DNA from: Candidatus Villigracilaceae bacterium
Lineage (GTDB): Bacteria; Chloroflexota; Anaerolineae; Anaerolineales; Villigracilaceae
Assembly: GCA_026645935.1 (NCBI GenBank)
Contig: JAPKMP010000006.1
Location: forward strand, 146,546-210,545
Direction of reading: 5' to 3'
Length of the DNA stretch: 64,000 nucleotides
In this document: positions 26,526-35,570 of the stretch, piece by piece
How positions within the stretch are numbered: the first letter of the stretch is position 1
Layout: the number at the start of each line of letters is the position of its first letter
Made by a program: the position numbers and the translations under genes
Notes under the pieces: generated by a model
Database searches by the model: none
Seen by the model: only the letters and a program-made list of their open reading frames with translations
Told to the model about the DNA's origin: nothing

Positions 26526-26885
26526 ATGTTGAACCTTAATTCAGTGATGATCGGCACGAAACAGCCCAAAGAGATGGTCGCTTTCTATGAAAAGATGCTG
26601 GGCAAGCCCGCGGATATGGTCGACTCCGAGAACGGTTTTTGGGGTTGGCAGCTCGGCGGATCGTTCCTCGGAATCCTCAACCATTCCGAAATGGGCGGCA
26701 AGACCAAAGACCCGGGGCGGATCATGTTCAATTTTGAAACCGGGCAGGTCAAGGAGGAGTTCGAGCGCATCAAATCCATTGGCGGGACGAGCGTCCACGA
26801 ACCGTATGAAATGGGGCAGGGTTGGATCGCCACGCTGGCGGACCCCGACGGCAATTACTTCCAATTGATGAATCCCATGAGTTAA
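26526..26885 (+). CDS. VOC-family (glyoxalase-like) protein
   Basis: 119 residues, one VOC domain of two beta-alpha-beta-beta-beta units. Starts LNSVMIGTKQPKEMVAFYEKML and ends GWIATLADPDGNYFQLMNP, the usual closing segment with the metal-site Glu position taken by Gln, which suggests altered or no metal chemistry. AAAGGA precedes the ATG. Three bases separate it from the following DinB gene, so they form an operon. Confidence 0.85.
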   Translation: MLNLNSVMIGTKQPKEMVAFYEKMLGKPADMVDSENGFWGWQLGGSFLGILNHSEMGGKTKDPGRIMFNFETGQVKEEFERIKSIGGTSVHEPYEMGQGWIATLADPDGNYFQLMNPMS

Positions 26886-26888
26886 AAA

Positions 26889-27383
26889 ATGAGCGAAAAT
26901 ATTTTCGCAAGAGTATTCGAGCACAACAACTGGGCGAATCAAAAGATCCTCGAGGTCTGTTCCGCTCTGAGCAACGGGCAACTCGACGCCCCGCCTCAAT
27001 CCGCCACGGAGGGAACGATCCGCAGCACATTGCTTCACCTCGCGGACGCACAACTCGGCTATCTGCGGATTTTGACCCTGCCGCTCGAACGGAGACAGGA
27101 ACGCGTCAGCGTGGAATTTGCCCAGGTGGAGGAATCGATCAAACAGACGGGAGAGGCGTTGTTGAATCTTGTCCGGGAGGAAAAATATCCAAAGGAAAGG
27201 CTCGTCACAAGAGATGGTCATTACGTCGAGCCGTGGGTGATTTTGGTCCAGATCATCAACCACGCCACCGAACACCGCGAGCAGATCAAAAGCATGCTCA
27301 CCGCGATGGAAATCGAACCGCCCTCGATCGACGGCTGGGATTACGGCGAGTCCGTCGGCGCGCTTGTGCCGATATCAAAATGA
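26889..27383 (+). CDS. DinB-family protein
   Basis: 164 residues. DinB landmarks: FEHNNWANQKILEVCSAL (first His), TLLHLADAQLGYLRIL and IINHATEHREQIKSML with the His-x3-His ligand pair. Three bases after the VOC gene. This is the third DinB in 5 kb but its sequence is clearly different from the tandem pair at 22.4-23.4 kb. Confidence 0.85.
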   Translation: MSENIFARVFEHNNWANQKILEVCSALSNGQLDAPPQSATEGTIRSTLLHLADAQLGYLRILTLPLERRQERVSVEFAQVEESIKQTGEALLNLVREEKYPKERLVTRDGHYVEPWVILVQIINHATEHREQIKSMLTAMEIEPPSIDGWDYGESVGALVPISK

Positions 27384-27404
27384 CCAAACGTCGCGGAGAG
27401 GACA

Positions 27405-28364
27405 ATGAAAGCGGTCATCCATAAAAAATACGGACCTCCCGATGTTCTTCAATTCACAGAGATCGAAAAGCCGGTTCCATCCGATGACCAAATCCTGATC
27501 AAGATTCACGCGGTCTCCATCAACGGCTCTGACCGCGAAGGATTGGTCGGCAAGCCGTTGTATGCGCGCATCGGAAGATTGCCCCACAACAACATCCTCG
27601 GTTCGGACATCGCGGGTGTGGTGGAAGCAGTCGGCGGCAACAATGCCGAATTCAAAGTCGGGGATGAAGTCTTTGGCGAAATACCGGGCTACCACGGCGG
27701 CTTTGCCGAATACGTCTGCACGCGCGGAAGGACCATGATGCTGAAACCGAAGGCGATGACATTCGAAGAGGCGTCCGCCATTCCCCAGGGCGGAGTCATC
27801 GCCCTGAACGGGATCGTCAAAAAAGGCCAGGTTCGAGCCGGGCAAAGTGTCCTCATCAACGGCGCGGGCGGAAGCGCAGGGATATTCGCGTTACAGCTTG
27901 CCAAACTCCACGGCGCAGAGGTGACATGCGTGGACAATGCGTACAAACTCGATTTCCTCCGTTCACTTGGCGCTGATAATGTGATCGACCACACGCGCGA
28001 AGACTTTACCAGGAGTGGAAAGCGGTTCGACCTCCTCCTCGAACTGATCGCCCACCGGTCCGTCTTTGCCTACGCCGGGACCTTGAAACCCAACGGAAGA
28101 AGTCTGTTTGTCGGCGGTTCGGTCTCGACGTTGTTTCAGATTTTGCTGCTGGGACCAGCGATCAGAAAAATGACAGGCAAGAATGTAGGCATGCTGGTGG
28201 TCCCGCAGAACCGTGAAGACCTGGTTGCCATCACGGGACTTATCGAGGCTGGAAAGATCCGCGCCGTGATCGATAAAACCTATCCGTTCAATGAGATTCG
28301 CGAAGCGATGCGCCACGTCAGCGAAGGGCGCGCCAAAGGGAAAGTCGTCATAAGGGTTGCCTGA
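27405..28364 (+). CDS. MDR-family NAD(P)-dependent oxidoreductase (quinone reductase-like)
   Basis: 319 residues. Zinc-free medium-chain dehydrogenase: MKAVIHKKYGPPDVLQFTEI start, GSDIAGVVEAVG, GAGGSAGIFALQLAKLHGAEVT (NADP-binding AxxGxxG-type loop, split) and KGKVVIRVA end. The structural-zinc Cys cluster of alcohol dehydrogenases is absent. Probably reduces quinones or enones with NADPH. The next gene is a paralogue, about half identical by eye. Confidence 0.88.
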   Translation: MKAVIHKKYGPPDVLQFTEIEKPVPSDDQILIKIHAVSINGSDREGLVGKPLYARIGRLPHNNILGSDIAGVVEAVGGNNAEFKVGDEVFGEIPGYHGGFAEYVCTRGRTMMLKPKAMTFEEASAIPQGGVIALNGIVKKGQVRAGQSVLINGAGGSAGIFALQLAKLHGAEVTCVDNAYKLDFLRSLGADNVIDHTREDFTRSGKRFDLLLELIAHRSVFAYAGTLKPNGRSLFVGGSVSTLFQILLLGPAIRKMTGKNVGMLVVPQNREDLVAITGLIEAGKIRAVIDKTYPFNEIREAMRHVSEGRAKGKVVIRVA

Positions 28365-28404
28365 AGCCCGTCCGCGCCCTGACGGAGATGAGGATACGAA
28401 CATC

Positions 28405-29394
28405 ATGAAAGCAGTCATTTGGACGAAATACGGGTCGCCCGATGGGCTTCAGCTGGGAGAAGCGGAAACGCCAACTCCAAAAGCGGATGAAGTCCTGATC
28501 AAGGTTCATGCCGCTGCCGTATCCCGGGCGGATACCGAGATCCGCAGGCTTAAACTCCTCTTCCCGTTCGGAGTCCTGATACGATTTTATCTTGGCGTTA
28601 TCAAGCCCACCCGAATCAAGATCCTTGGAAGCGAGTTCTCGGGCGAGATCGTCGCCGTCGGCAGAGATGTGACCCAATACCGGGCAGGCGACCAGGTCTA
28701 TGGATACACAGGTCTCGGCATGGGGACCTATGCGGAATTTATCTGCCTCTCCGAAAAACCTGCCGCGCTGCTCGGTGTGATGTCGAAGCGGCCGACCAAT
28801 ATCACCCATGAAGAAGCCGCCGCCGTCCCGTTCGGCGGACTCGAAGCCCTGCATTCCCTTGATCGAATAAACATCCAGCGCGGACAAAAGGTCTTGATCG
28901 TCGGCGCGGGTGGGAGCATCGGCACGTATTCCGTCCAGCTTGCCAAACATTACGGCGCTGAAGTGACAGGCGTGGACAGCGGCGGGAAACTCGAAATGCT
29001 GCGTTCCATCGGCGCAGACCACGTGATTGATTACACGCGCGAGGATTACACAAAGAACGGACAAAAATATGACGTTATCATGGACACGATCGGCGGGAGT
29101 CCGTTTGCAGGGAGTATCAGATCACTGAACGAAAATGGGACTTACCTGAACGTGAACCCAAAAATGACGCACCGGCTCCAAATGGGATTGGCGAAGGGGA
29201 GAAGCAGCAAGAAACTCCTCTCCTGGGAGGGAGACTATACGACCAAAAATCTGCTCAAGCTCAAGGAATTGATCGAGGCAGGGACGATCAAGCCTGTCAT
29301 TGACAGAGTCTATCCCCTGGAGCAGATCGCTGAGGCGCACAGGTATGTCGAGACGGATCAGAAGAAGGGGAACGTGGTGGTAAAAGTGCAGTAA
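28405..29394 (+). CDS. MDR-family NAD(P)-dependent oxidoreductase, tandem paralogue
   Basis: 329 residues from the ATG at 28405 (GATGAGG upstream); the longer frame from 28357 overlaps the previous gene and lacks a site. Shows MKAVIWTKYGSPDGLQLGEA, LGSEFSGEIVAVG, VGAGGSIGTYSVQLAKHYGA and a QKKGNVVVKVQ end. Same fold and likely chemistry as the preceding gene. Together with VOC and DinB it makes a four-gene run of detoxification-type enzymes. Confidence 0.88.
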   Translation: MKAVIWTKYGSPDGLQLGEAETPTPKADEVLIKVHAAAVSRADTEIRRLKLLFPFGVLIRFYLGVIKPTRIKILGSEFSGEIVAVGRDVTQYRAGDQVYGYTGLGMGTYAEFICLSEKPAALLGVMSKRPTNITHEEAAAVPFGGLEALHSLDRINIQRGQKVLIVGAGGSIGTYSVQLAKHYGAEVTGVDSGGKLEMLRSIGADHVIDYTREDYTKNGQKYDVIMDTIGGSPFAGSIRSLNENGTYLNVNPKMTHRLQMGLAKGRSSKKLLSWEGDYTTKNLLKLKELIEAGTIKPVIDRVYPLEQIAEAHRYVETDQKKGNVVVKVQ

Positions 29395-29490
29395 TTAGTA
29401 AGTGGTAATTGGATGAGTGTGAGGATTGAGATTAGAGACTGGAGACTGAATGAGGTTGGAGAATTAGAGAAGTGGAGATTTGAGGTTGCA
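29394..29490. repeat. Word repeats A (TAATTGGTAATT) and B (AGAGACTGGAGACTG)
   Basis: Directly after the MDR gene stop comes AATTAGTAAGTGGTAATTGG, then GATTAGAGACTGGAGACTGA (unit B exact at 29434-29449), then GGAGAATTAGAGAAGTGG. The same two words in opposite order and strand close the next genes at 32781-32835. Between 29490 and 29646 no gene is seen; a GCCGTGTCGAAGCGAC segment there is another common intergenic word. Confidence 0.7.
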
Positions 29491-29646
29491 AAATCCCTCT
29501 CCCGTCTACCGCTCGCGGAGTTTATCCTGACTGGCGAAGCCGTGTCGAAGCGACAAGGTCCCGTTTAATTTATTCAAAACATCTTGATGTATGGTATCCT
29601 CCCCGAATCAATCAACGACATCGTGAATCTATCGAGGAGAGATGGC

Positions 29647-30594
29647 ATGGATACGCTAACCATTGGTCTTGCTCAAATTGCCCCAGTCTGGCTACATCGA
29701 GCAGAAACATTATCAAAGGTGTTGGAGCAGGTCCGCAATGCAGCCGGGGCGGGATGTCAATTGATCGCATTCGGCGAGGCGTTTCTTCCGGGCTACCCTT
29801 TCTGGATAGAGAGAACCAATGGGGCAACCTTCAATTCGCCAATCCAAAAAGAGATCCATGCTCATTACATGGACCAGGCCGTTCAGATCGAAGCGGGGCA
29901 CCTCGACGCGCTCTGCGGGGCTGCAAAGGACTTTTCGATGACAGTTGTATTAGGGTGCATCGAACGCCCTCGTGACCGGGGCGGACACAGCCTTTACGCG
30001 AGCCTTGTCTATATCGACGCCAACGGTATGATCCAGTCTGTACACCGCAAATTGATGCCGACTTATGAGGAACGGTTGACATGGTCGCCCGGCGACGGTC
30101 ATGGATTGCGCGTGCATAAACTGGGCGCGTTCACAGTGGGCGCGCTTAACTGTTGGGAGAACTGGATGCCCCTTGCCCGCACCGCCCTGTATGGTCAGGG
30201 AGAGGATTTGCATGTTGCCCTCTGGCCTGGCAGCGTTCATAACACGCAGGATAACACCCGGTTTGTCGCGATGGAGTCGCGTTCGTATGTGGCTTCGGTA
30301 TCGGGCTTGATGCGCGCCGGTGATTTCCCACATGACACGCCGCACCTTTCATCCATCCTTGAAAATTCCGGCGATATGCTTGCCAATGGCGGCTCGTGCA
30401 TTGCGGGTCCGGATGGCAACTGGGTCGTCGAGCCTGTCGTGGGGGAGGAGAAGTTGATCGTTGCAACGATCGACCACAAACGTGTTCGGGAGGAGCGCCA
30501 GAATTTCGACCCCTCAGGGCATTACAGCAGACCCGATGTGACACAATTGAAAATCAACCGCCGGCGCCAAAGTACAGTCTTCTTTGATGATTAG
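29647..30594 (+). CDS. Nitrilase (carbon-nitrogen hydrolase family)
   Basis: 315 residues from the ATG at 29647, with GAGGAG upstream; the frame is open further but without a better site. The catalytic triad is visible: Glu44 in AFGEAFLPGYPFW, Lys135 in HRKLMPTYEERL, Cys169 in ALNCWENWMPLAR. The CWEN-MPL motif is the hallmark of true nitrilases (branch 1), which turn nitriles into acids and ammonia, rather than amidases or N-carbamoylases. The substrate is unknown. It lies just upstream of, but not in, the cyclic-amide cluster that starts at 32.8 kb. Confidence 0.92.
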   Translation: MDTLTIGLAQIAPVWLHRAETLSKVLEQVRNAAGAGCQLIAFGEAFLPGYPFWIERTNGATFNSPIQKEIHAHYMDQAVQIEAGHLDALCGAAKDFSMTVVLGCIERPRDRGGHSLYASLVYIDANGMIQSVHRKLMPTYEERLTWSPGDGHGLRVHKLGAFTVGALNCWENWMPLARTALYGQGEDLHVALWPGSVHNTQDNTRFVAMESRSYVASVSGLMRAGDFPHDTPHLSSILENSGDMLANGGSCIAGPDGNWVVEPVVGEEKLIVATIDHKRVREERQNFDPSGHYSRPDVTQLKINRRRQSTVFFDD

Positions 30595-30706
30595 CAGGCA
30601 ATCGTACCCAAAAGAAATAGCCAGGATGGGCGGGGGGATAGGTCCCAACACGCCATCTGCGCAGAAAAGAAGTCAAGCCGATGCCCTTCGCCACGCGAGG
30701 CGCGTT

Positions 30707-30860
30707 CCCCTCTCCCTTGGGAGAGGGGTTAGGGGTGAGGTCCCAACTGACACGCCGATTACTCAAGCCAATCAAGCGCCGCACTGAGCGGAGGGCGAAG
30801 CCCGAAGTCGAAGTGGTGAGGTCCCAACCGACACGCCGATCAATTGCCACAATCGGGGTG
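30707..30860. repeat. Intergenic repeat block before the AT-rich islet
   Basis: The gap 30595-31005 holds no gene. It has a perfect hairpin CCCCTCTCCC-TT-GGGAGAGGGG at 30707-30728, and a direct repeat GAGGTCCCAACTGACACGCC (starting about 30738 and, with one change, about 30818), with partial copies at about 30641 and 30858. The right part (after 30880) turns sharply AT-rich and carries the leader of the pentapeptide-repeat gene. It marks the left edge of a compositionally foreign islet. Confidence 0.6.
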
Positions 30861-31005
30861 AGGTCCAACCCAAAAAGGACGGAGAAGAAAAAAAATATAG
30901 GTTGTGTAAATTTCTTGCTACCGAGCTGACAAGAGCATATAATTTTAACTTACGGAAAAGTTATAGAATTACAAATCAACAATAACAAATTTAGGAAAAT
31001 TATCT

Positions 31006-31740
31006 ATGGAACGCAATGAAGCTCTTGAATTGCTAAAAGGCGGACCAAAAGGAATCAAGGAGTGGAATCGCCGCCGTTCTAAGAATGAGCCTATTCCCAA
31101 ATTAGATTGGGCGAATCTTATTAATGCTGATTTGAGCCACGCTAATTTATATGGAGCTTATCTCAATACCGCATTTTTATCTGGTGCTTTTCTGTATAAA
31201 GCAAACCTTCGCTGGGCTAATCTTCAAAACGCCAGCCTCCGCGGAGCTACTCTCATTGGCGCAGATTTGGAATGGGCTGACCTTAACAAAGCAGATACTT
31301 TTCAAGCCAGTTTCAAAGAAACTGACCTTGGTGGGGTTAATTTCACCGAGGCTAAACTACGCGTTGCTCACTATGCTAAAGTAGCTCAAATTACTCTTTC
31401 ATACAATCGATTAGCCCCTCAAGAAAGGTCCGAATATGATCGATTAATTCAATTAGTTATGAACACCAAAACAGCTAGCGAGGCGGCAGATGAATATATT
31501 GAAAAGGCTAACGCGCCTCTTGACAATGCTTTGGAATACTTATTTGGAAAATCTATTTTGAATTATGTAATAAATCAAGCACGCGCAATTACTATAATCG
31601 CTTTAGACGTATATGCAAATTATGACATAGTGAAAGATCCTAAAAGGAAAAAGGTCAGGGAATTTATTGAGAGAATGAAGATAAAATATGGGTATTGCCT
31701 TTTAGACCTCTATAGTTTTCCAAACTATGACAAATGGTGA
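31006..31740 (+). CDS. Pentapeptide-repeat protein
   Basis: 244 residues. About twelve tandem A(D/N)Lxx units fill residues 28-125 (for example ADLSHANLYGAYLNTAFLSG and ADLEWADLNKADTFQASF), which fold as a right-handed beta helix. A helical domain follows (about 130-244). The N-terminus ALELLKGGPKGIKEWNRRR is common before pentapeptide repeats. No function can be assigned. Base content is far more AT-rich than the surroundings, indicating recent transfer. Confidence 0.88.
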   Translation: MERNEALELLKGGPKGIKEWNRRRSKNEPIPKLDWANLINADLSHANLYGAYLNTAFLSGAFLYKANLRWANLQNASLRGATLIGADLEWADLNKADTFQASFKETDLGGVNFTEAKLRVAHYAKVAQITLSYNRLAPQERSEYDRLIQLVMNTKTASEAADEYIEKANAPLDNALEYLFGKSILNYVINQARAITIIALDVYANYDIVKDPKRKKVREFIERMKIKYGYCLLDLYSFPNYDKW

Positions 31741-31860
31741 TATTTCTTACAGCAGAAGTACCCCTAGAAATAACTAAAATCTTAGACGCAGGAACAAATC
31801 GATATATTGATCTTGGCTGATCATTCGGAACTCCGACAGCAATTTGCTTTCACTAAACTT

Positions 31861-32454
31861 ATGATGAATTTTGACATTAATCAAATAGAAACCCTTGTTC
31901 GTATAGTCAAAGAAATTGCAACTATATTCGCCTTAATAATAGGCGGAATATGGAGTTACATGCTATTCGTAAAAAAGAGACAAATATATCCAAGAGCAAA
32001 GATAGAGCATCAAATTCAGTATCAACTTGTTGAAGAAAAGAAACTCTTATTAAGCGTAGATGTTTTTATCAGTAACAATAGTGATGTGTTGCTTTCTTTA
32101 GAGTCATGGAGCTTGGATGTGAAACAAATGCTTCCACCACGAAGCGAGCTGCTACAATATGCAGACAGAAAAGATACAAATATTAAAGGTGTCCAAATAT
32201 TAGATTGGACAATCCTGGCAAAACGAAATGATCGATGGGATAGAGGTAGGTTTGAGATAGAGCCAGGTGAACAGCATCAATTTCATTCAGATTTTCTCGT
32301 TTATTCGATACCACAAAGTATTCTCGTGGAAAGCTATTTTCGTAATATAAAAAAACGTTCCAAAGTCATTGGATGGAATCATATAACTATTCACAGTATA
32401 GTTTTACAAGGAGATAAAAATGTCACTGAAATTCGGACAAGGACCGAGAATTGA
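31861..32454 (+). CDS. Hypothetical membrane-anchored protein
   Basis: About 197 residues from the ATG at 31861; a TTG at 31807 would add 18 residues. One membrane helix near the N-terminus (IATIFALIIGGIWSYMLFVK) precedes a soluble domain with many beta-strand-like stretches (LLLSVDVFISNNSDVLLSLE, RGRFEIEPGEQHQFHSDFLV). This layout, a helix then a domain with RAKIEHQI..., occurs in many uncharacterised accessory proteins. AT-rich, part of the same islet; its end overlaps the next gene by 35 bases. Confidence 0.6.
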   Translation: MMNFDINQIETLVRIVKEIATIFALIIGGIWSYMLFVKKRQIYPRAKIEHQIQYQLVEEKKLLLSVDVFISNNSDVLLSLESWSLDVKQMLPPRSELLQYADRKDTNIKGVQILDWTILAKRNDRWDRGRFEIEPGEQHQFHSDFLVYSIPQSILVESYFRNIKKRSKVIGWNHITIHSIVLQGDKNVTEIRTRTEN

Positions 32455-32734
32455 AGCTAGAGTAAACCCGCCCGATGGATACATTGGTACGGCTTTTGAA
32501 TTTTATGGAGCAAAGTTTGACCCAAACACGAATGTTGATATTCAAATTGTTGATACACACGGAAAGGTTATTCAACGGTTTTCAGTAATTTCAAACGGTG
32601 ATGGGAACACTGGAATTATTACTTGGACGGCAAAATCAGGTATTGCCATTGGGCAATATAGAGCAATTTTTACTGGAAAGTCCGATAACAAAACCGACAA
32701 GGTAACCAAATCGTTCAACATCCTTGCCAAATAG
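32420..32734 (+). CDS. Small Ig-like-fold hypothetical protein
   Basis: 104 residues; GGAG lies 6 bases before the ATG. Almost all beta: RIEARVNPPDGYIGTAFEFY, FDPNTNVDIQIVDTHGKVIQ, IGQYRAIFTG. The GTAFEFYGAKFDPNTNVDI segment with its closing GxYxAxFTG reads like an Ig/IPT-type domain of about 90 residues. No signal peptide is seen. Overlap and shared composition suggest it works with the membrane-anchored protein before it. Confidence 0.6.
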   Translation: MSLKFGQGPRIEARVNPPDGYIGTAFEFYGAKFDPNTNVDIQIVDTHGKVIQRFSVISNGDGNTGIITWTAKSGIAIGQYRAIFTGKSDNKTDKVTKSFNILAK

Positions 32735-32780
32735 AACCAACCATCGGCTGAGAACGAAGTGGCTCTTCATCCACCACCAA

Positions 32781-32835
32781 ATTCTCTAATTCTCAGTCTC
32801 CAGTCTCCAATTACTACTTCCCGCTTACCAATTCC
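32781..32835. repeat. Word repeats B and A overlapping the end of the Mo-hydroxylase gene
   Basis: TCTAATTCTCAGTCTCCAGT... (unit B, complement strand, 32792-32808) is followed by CCAATTACTACTTCC and TTACCAATTCC (unit A). The last residues of the molybdenum subunit (WELVSGK and stop) are encoded by unit A, so the repeat has replaced or extended the gene's 3' end. Confidence 0.7.
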
Positions 32836-35147
32836 CAAAGTCTATTCGAATTCAGCGGTATCTCCAAAACCTCAAACTCCACATCCCACAACGCATCCTC
32901 CAACGCCTGCGCAAACAGCGGACCGACAGGAATCGCGCCTGCCTCGCCCGCGCCCTTCACGCCCATCGGGTTGAGCGGCGAGAGCGTTTCGCCGTGCGCG
33001 GTTTCGATGCGCGGCACATCCAGGCTGGTGGGCAGGTGATAATCCATGAACGTGCCGTTGAGCAGCTGCCCGTTCTCGTCGTAGGCGAGCCGTTCGTAAA
33101 ACGCATTGCCGATGCCCTGCGCCACGCCGCCGTGAATCTGCCCATCCAGAATCAGCGGATTGATGACCTTGCCGCAATCGTGCACCACTAAATATTTCTG
33201 GATGTGGATTTGCATCGTCTCGGGGTCGACTTCGAGAATCATCGCGTGGATGCCGCTGGCAGTGGCGCCTCTTTCTGGACCGAAATAGTTGGTGGCTTCC
33301 AACCCAGGCTCGGTGCCAGGCTTGACCGCTCCGCGCGTCGGGTTGGCTTTGTTCGCCAATTCGCCCAGCGAAATGGATTGACGCGGCATATCCGCCACGC
33401 GCACTTCACCGTCGGCGAGTTCGAGTTCATCTTCGGGCGCGTTGAAATGCTCAGAGGCAAGTTTGAGAATTTTCTTGCGCACCACTTTCGCGGCTTCGTT
33501 GATGGCATTGCCCGCCACCACCGCGCCGCGGCTGGCGAACGTCCCCGCGCCCCAATAGAACTGGTCGGTGTCGCCCGTGACCACGTCGATCTTATCCACG
33601 CTCACGCCGAGCTGCTCCGCGACGATCTGCGCATAACTCGTGAAGTGACCCTGTCCCTGCGTGCCAACGCCCGTGACGACCGAGACTCGTCCGCTTCCCA
33701 TCACCTGAACCTTCGCGCCCTCATACGGACCGATCCCCGTGCCTTCCACATACGCGACGATGCCGATGCCCACGTGTTTTCCTTCCGCGCGCAGTTTTGG
33801 CTGGATCTCATTGACGAACTTGTGATAGTCCATCATTTCGAGCGCGTGGTCGAGCAATGGTTCATAGTTGCCGCTGTCGTACACCAGCGGAGCAAAATCC
33901 TGATAGATGATCTCGTTGTGGTAGGGGAATTGATTCGGCTGGATGAAATTGCGCCGTCGGATCTCGGCGCGGTCGATCTTCAACTTCTTCGCGGCAATAT
34001 CCAACGCCCGCTCGATGACGAACGTGCCATGCTGCCGTCCCGCGCCGCGATACGGCGTGACGATGGTCTTGTTGGTAAAGACCGCCGTGAACTCGCTGTA
34101 ATAATTCTGGATGTCGTACAGCCCGAGCACGTTGGCTTGCGAGTTGAGCGCGCACGTCAGACCATACGGGTCATACGCGCCCGTGTCATGCAGAAAGACA
34201 TCATGCGCGCCGAGGATGCGACCGTCCTTGTCGAACGCGATCTCCGCATCGTGGATCTGACCGCGCTCGTGCGTGGTGGCGACAAAATTTTCGGCGCGGT
34301 CCTCGATCCATTTGACGGGGCGGTTCAACTTCATCGCCGCCCACGGGACGAGCACTTCCTCCTGATAGAACATCATGATCTTCGGACCGAATCCGCCGCC
34401 GATGAACGGCGCGACGACGCGGACCTGCCGCTCCGACAGCCCGAGCATCCCTGCGAGTCCGTTTCGAATCACGACGGGAGCCTGTGTCGTGTCCCAGACG
34501 GTTAGCCGCCCCGCGCGTTTATCCCACTCCGCGACGATGCCGCGGTTTTCCATGGCGGCGGCGCATCCGTGCTCGTAACTGAACCGCCGCTTGACGACCA
34601 GCGCCGCCTTTTTCTTCGCCGTTTCATAATCCCCCTTCCGCTGCACCACATGCGCGGCAACATTTGAACCAATCTCATCGTGGATGATTGGACTCGCCTC
34701 TCCCAAAGCCTTTTCCATGTCAACGACGGCTTCAAGAGGTTCGTAATCAATTTGAATATCAGCCAGCGCATCTTCGGCGATGTAACGACTCTCCGCCACA
34801 ACCATCACGATCGGCTCGCCCGCAAACTTGACCTTGTCCTTTGCGAGCGGAACCTGTGTCTTTTCGTTGAAGGTGATCCCCTCCACGGGCGGCGGCGAAA
34901 CCAACAACGGACCTGGCTTCCAGTACTCGCCCAGGTCGTTTGCGGTGTACACAGCAACCACCCCTTCGCGCTGTAAGGCTTGCGAAACGTCAATGTTATT
35001 GATCCGCGCATGCGCATACGGACTCCGCAAAAACGCCGCATGGAGCATGTTCGGCAAATCCACATCGTCCACGTACAATCCCTGCCCCGTGAGCAGACGC
35101 GGGTCCTCGTTGCGCTTAATCCGTTCGCCGAAATATCGTGTGGTCAT
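32814..35147 (-). CDS. Molybdenum hydroxylase large subunit (xanthine dehydrogenase family)
   Basis: 777 residues. Binds the molybdopterin-cytosine dinucleotide cofactor and hydroxylates an N-heterocycle or aldehyde with water. Seen: FAGEPIVMVVAESRYIAEDA (domain a/b hammerhead), APFIGGGFGPKI, TPYRGAGRQHGTFVIERALD (split), GTQGQGHFTSYAQIVAEQLG and the active-site Glu735 in GVKGAGEAG. The AYxCSFR loop of true form I CO dehydrogenases is absent, replaced by PYRGAGR at about residue 363. The FAD and Fe-S subunits lie 6 kb upstream on the same strand, an unusual separation. Last gene of the cluster. GGAG precedes the ATG. Confidence 0.92.
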   Translation of the reverse strand: MTTRYFGERIKRNEDPRLLTGQGLYVDDVDLPNMLHAAFLRSPYAHARINNIDVSQALQREGVVAVYTANDLGEYWKPGPLLVSPPPVEGITFNEKTQVPLAKDKVKFAGEPIVMVVAESRYIAEDALADIQIDYEPLEAVVDMEKALGEASPIIHDEIGSNVAAHVVQRKGDYETAKKKAALVVKRRFSYEHGCAAAMENRGIVAEWDKRAGRLTVWDTTQAPVVIRNGLAGMLGLSERQVRVVAPFIGGGFGPKIMMFYQEEVLVPWAAMKLNRPVKWIEDRAENFVATTHERGQIHDAEIAFDKDGRILGAHDVFLHDTGAYDPYGLTCALNSQANVLGLYDIQNYYSEFTAVFTNKTIVTPYRGAGRQHGTFVIERALDIAAKKLKIDRAEIRRRNFIQPNQFPYHNEIIYQDFAPLVYDSGNYEPLLDHALEMMDYHKFVNEIQPKLRAEGKHVGIGIVAYVEGTGIGPYEGAKVQVMGSGRVSVVTGVGTQGQGHFTSYAQIVAEQLGVSVDKIDVVTGDTDQFYWGAGTFASRGAVVAGNAINEAAKVVRKKILKLASEHFNAPEDELELADGEVRVADMPRQSISLGELANKANPTRGAVKPGTEPGLEATNYFGPERGATASGIHAMILEVDPETMQIHIQKYLVVHDCGKVINPLILDGQIHGGVAQGIGNAFYERLAYDENGQLLNGTFMDYHLPTSLDVPRIETAHGETLSPLNPMGVKGAGEAGAIPVGPLFAQALEDALWDVEFEVLEIPLNSNRLWELVSGK

Positions 35148-35159
35148 AGAGTCTCCATC

Positions 35160-35525
35160 TTACGCAGGCTGAAATATCTCGATTGGGTTGCCAGAGGGGT
35201 CCTCTGCAAGAATTTGCTTGCCGCCGGGTCCCACAACGATTTTGTTACGAAAGACGATCCCTGCTTCGTTCATCGAGGCGATGACTGAATCGATATCTTC
35301 TACTTCAATGACAAACCGATTCCAGCCGCCAGCCTCGGGTTTTCTGCCATCCGGCATGGGTTTCGCCGCTGAAGATTGTGGACCGCTCAGCCATAGCTCC
35401 AGATCGCCTTTGGCGACAATTGCGAAGGCAGGTCCCATTTGCTCCACCAGTTCAAACCCAAGATGGATAACATAGAAATCGATTGAGTCTTTTACCTCGT
35501 TTACCAAATATCGAATAGTTGCCAT
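35160..35525 (-). CDS. VOC-family (glyoxalase-like) protein
   Basis: 121 residues from the ATG at 35525, preceded by GAGG. One VOC domain: MATIRYLVNEVKDSIDFYVI to DPSGNPIEIFQPA, with a metal-site-like Glu in the last strand (NPIEIF). It lies 12 bases before the Mo-hydroxylase gene, in the same operon. Role in the pathway unknown; ring-opened intermediates are typical substrates of VOC isomerases. Confidence 0.85.
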   Translation of the reverse strand: MATIRYLVNEVKDSIDFYVIHLGFELVEQMGPAFAIVAKGDLELWLSGPQSSAAKPMPDGRKPEAGGWNRFVIEVEDIDSVIASMNEAGIVFRNKIVVGPGGKQILAEDPSGNPIEIFQPA

Positions 35526-35540
35526 CCAGACCTCATTTCC

Positions 35541-35562
35541 CGTCATCGCCTCGCAATGACGG
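35541..35562. repeat. Short TGTCATTGCGAGG-type hairpin
   Basis: CGTCATCGCCTCGCAATGAC at 35541-35560 forms a small hairpin between the VOC and cyclase genes and shares words with the elements at 2021-2103 and 42573-42607. Confidence 0.45.
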
Positions 35563-35570
35563 ATTCCGAT

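Noticed and set aside
33204..34505. Long plus-strand open frame of 433 codons
   Set aside because: It is opposite the well-conserved Mo subunit gene and its Arg/Asp/His-rich translation matches nothing; a shadow of GC-rich codons.
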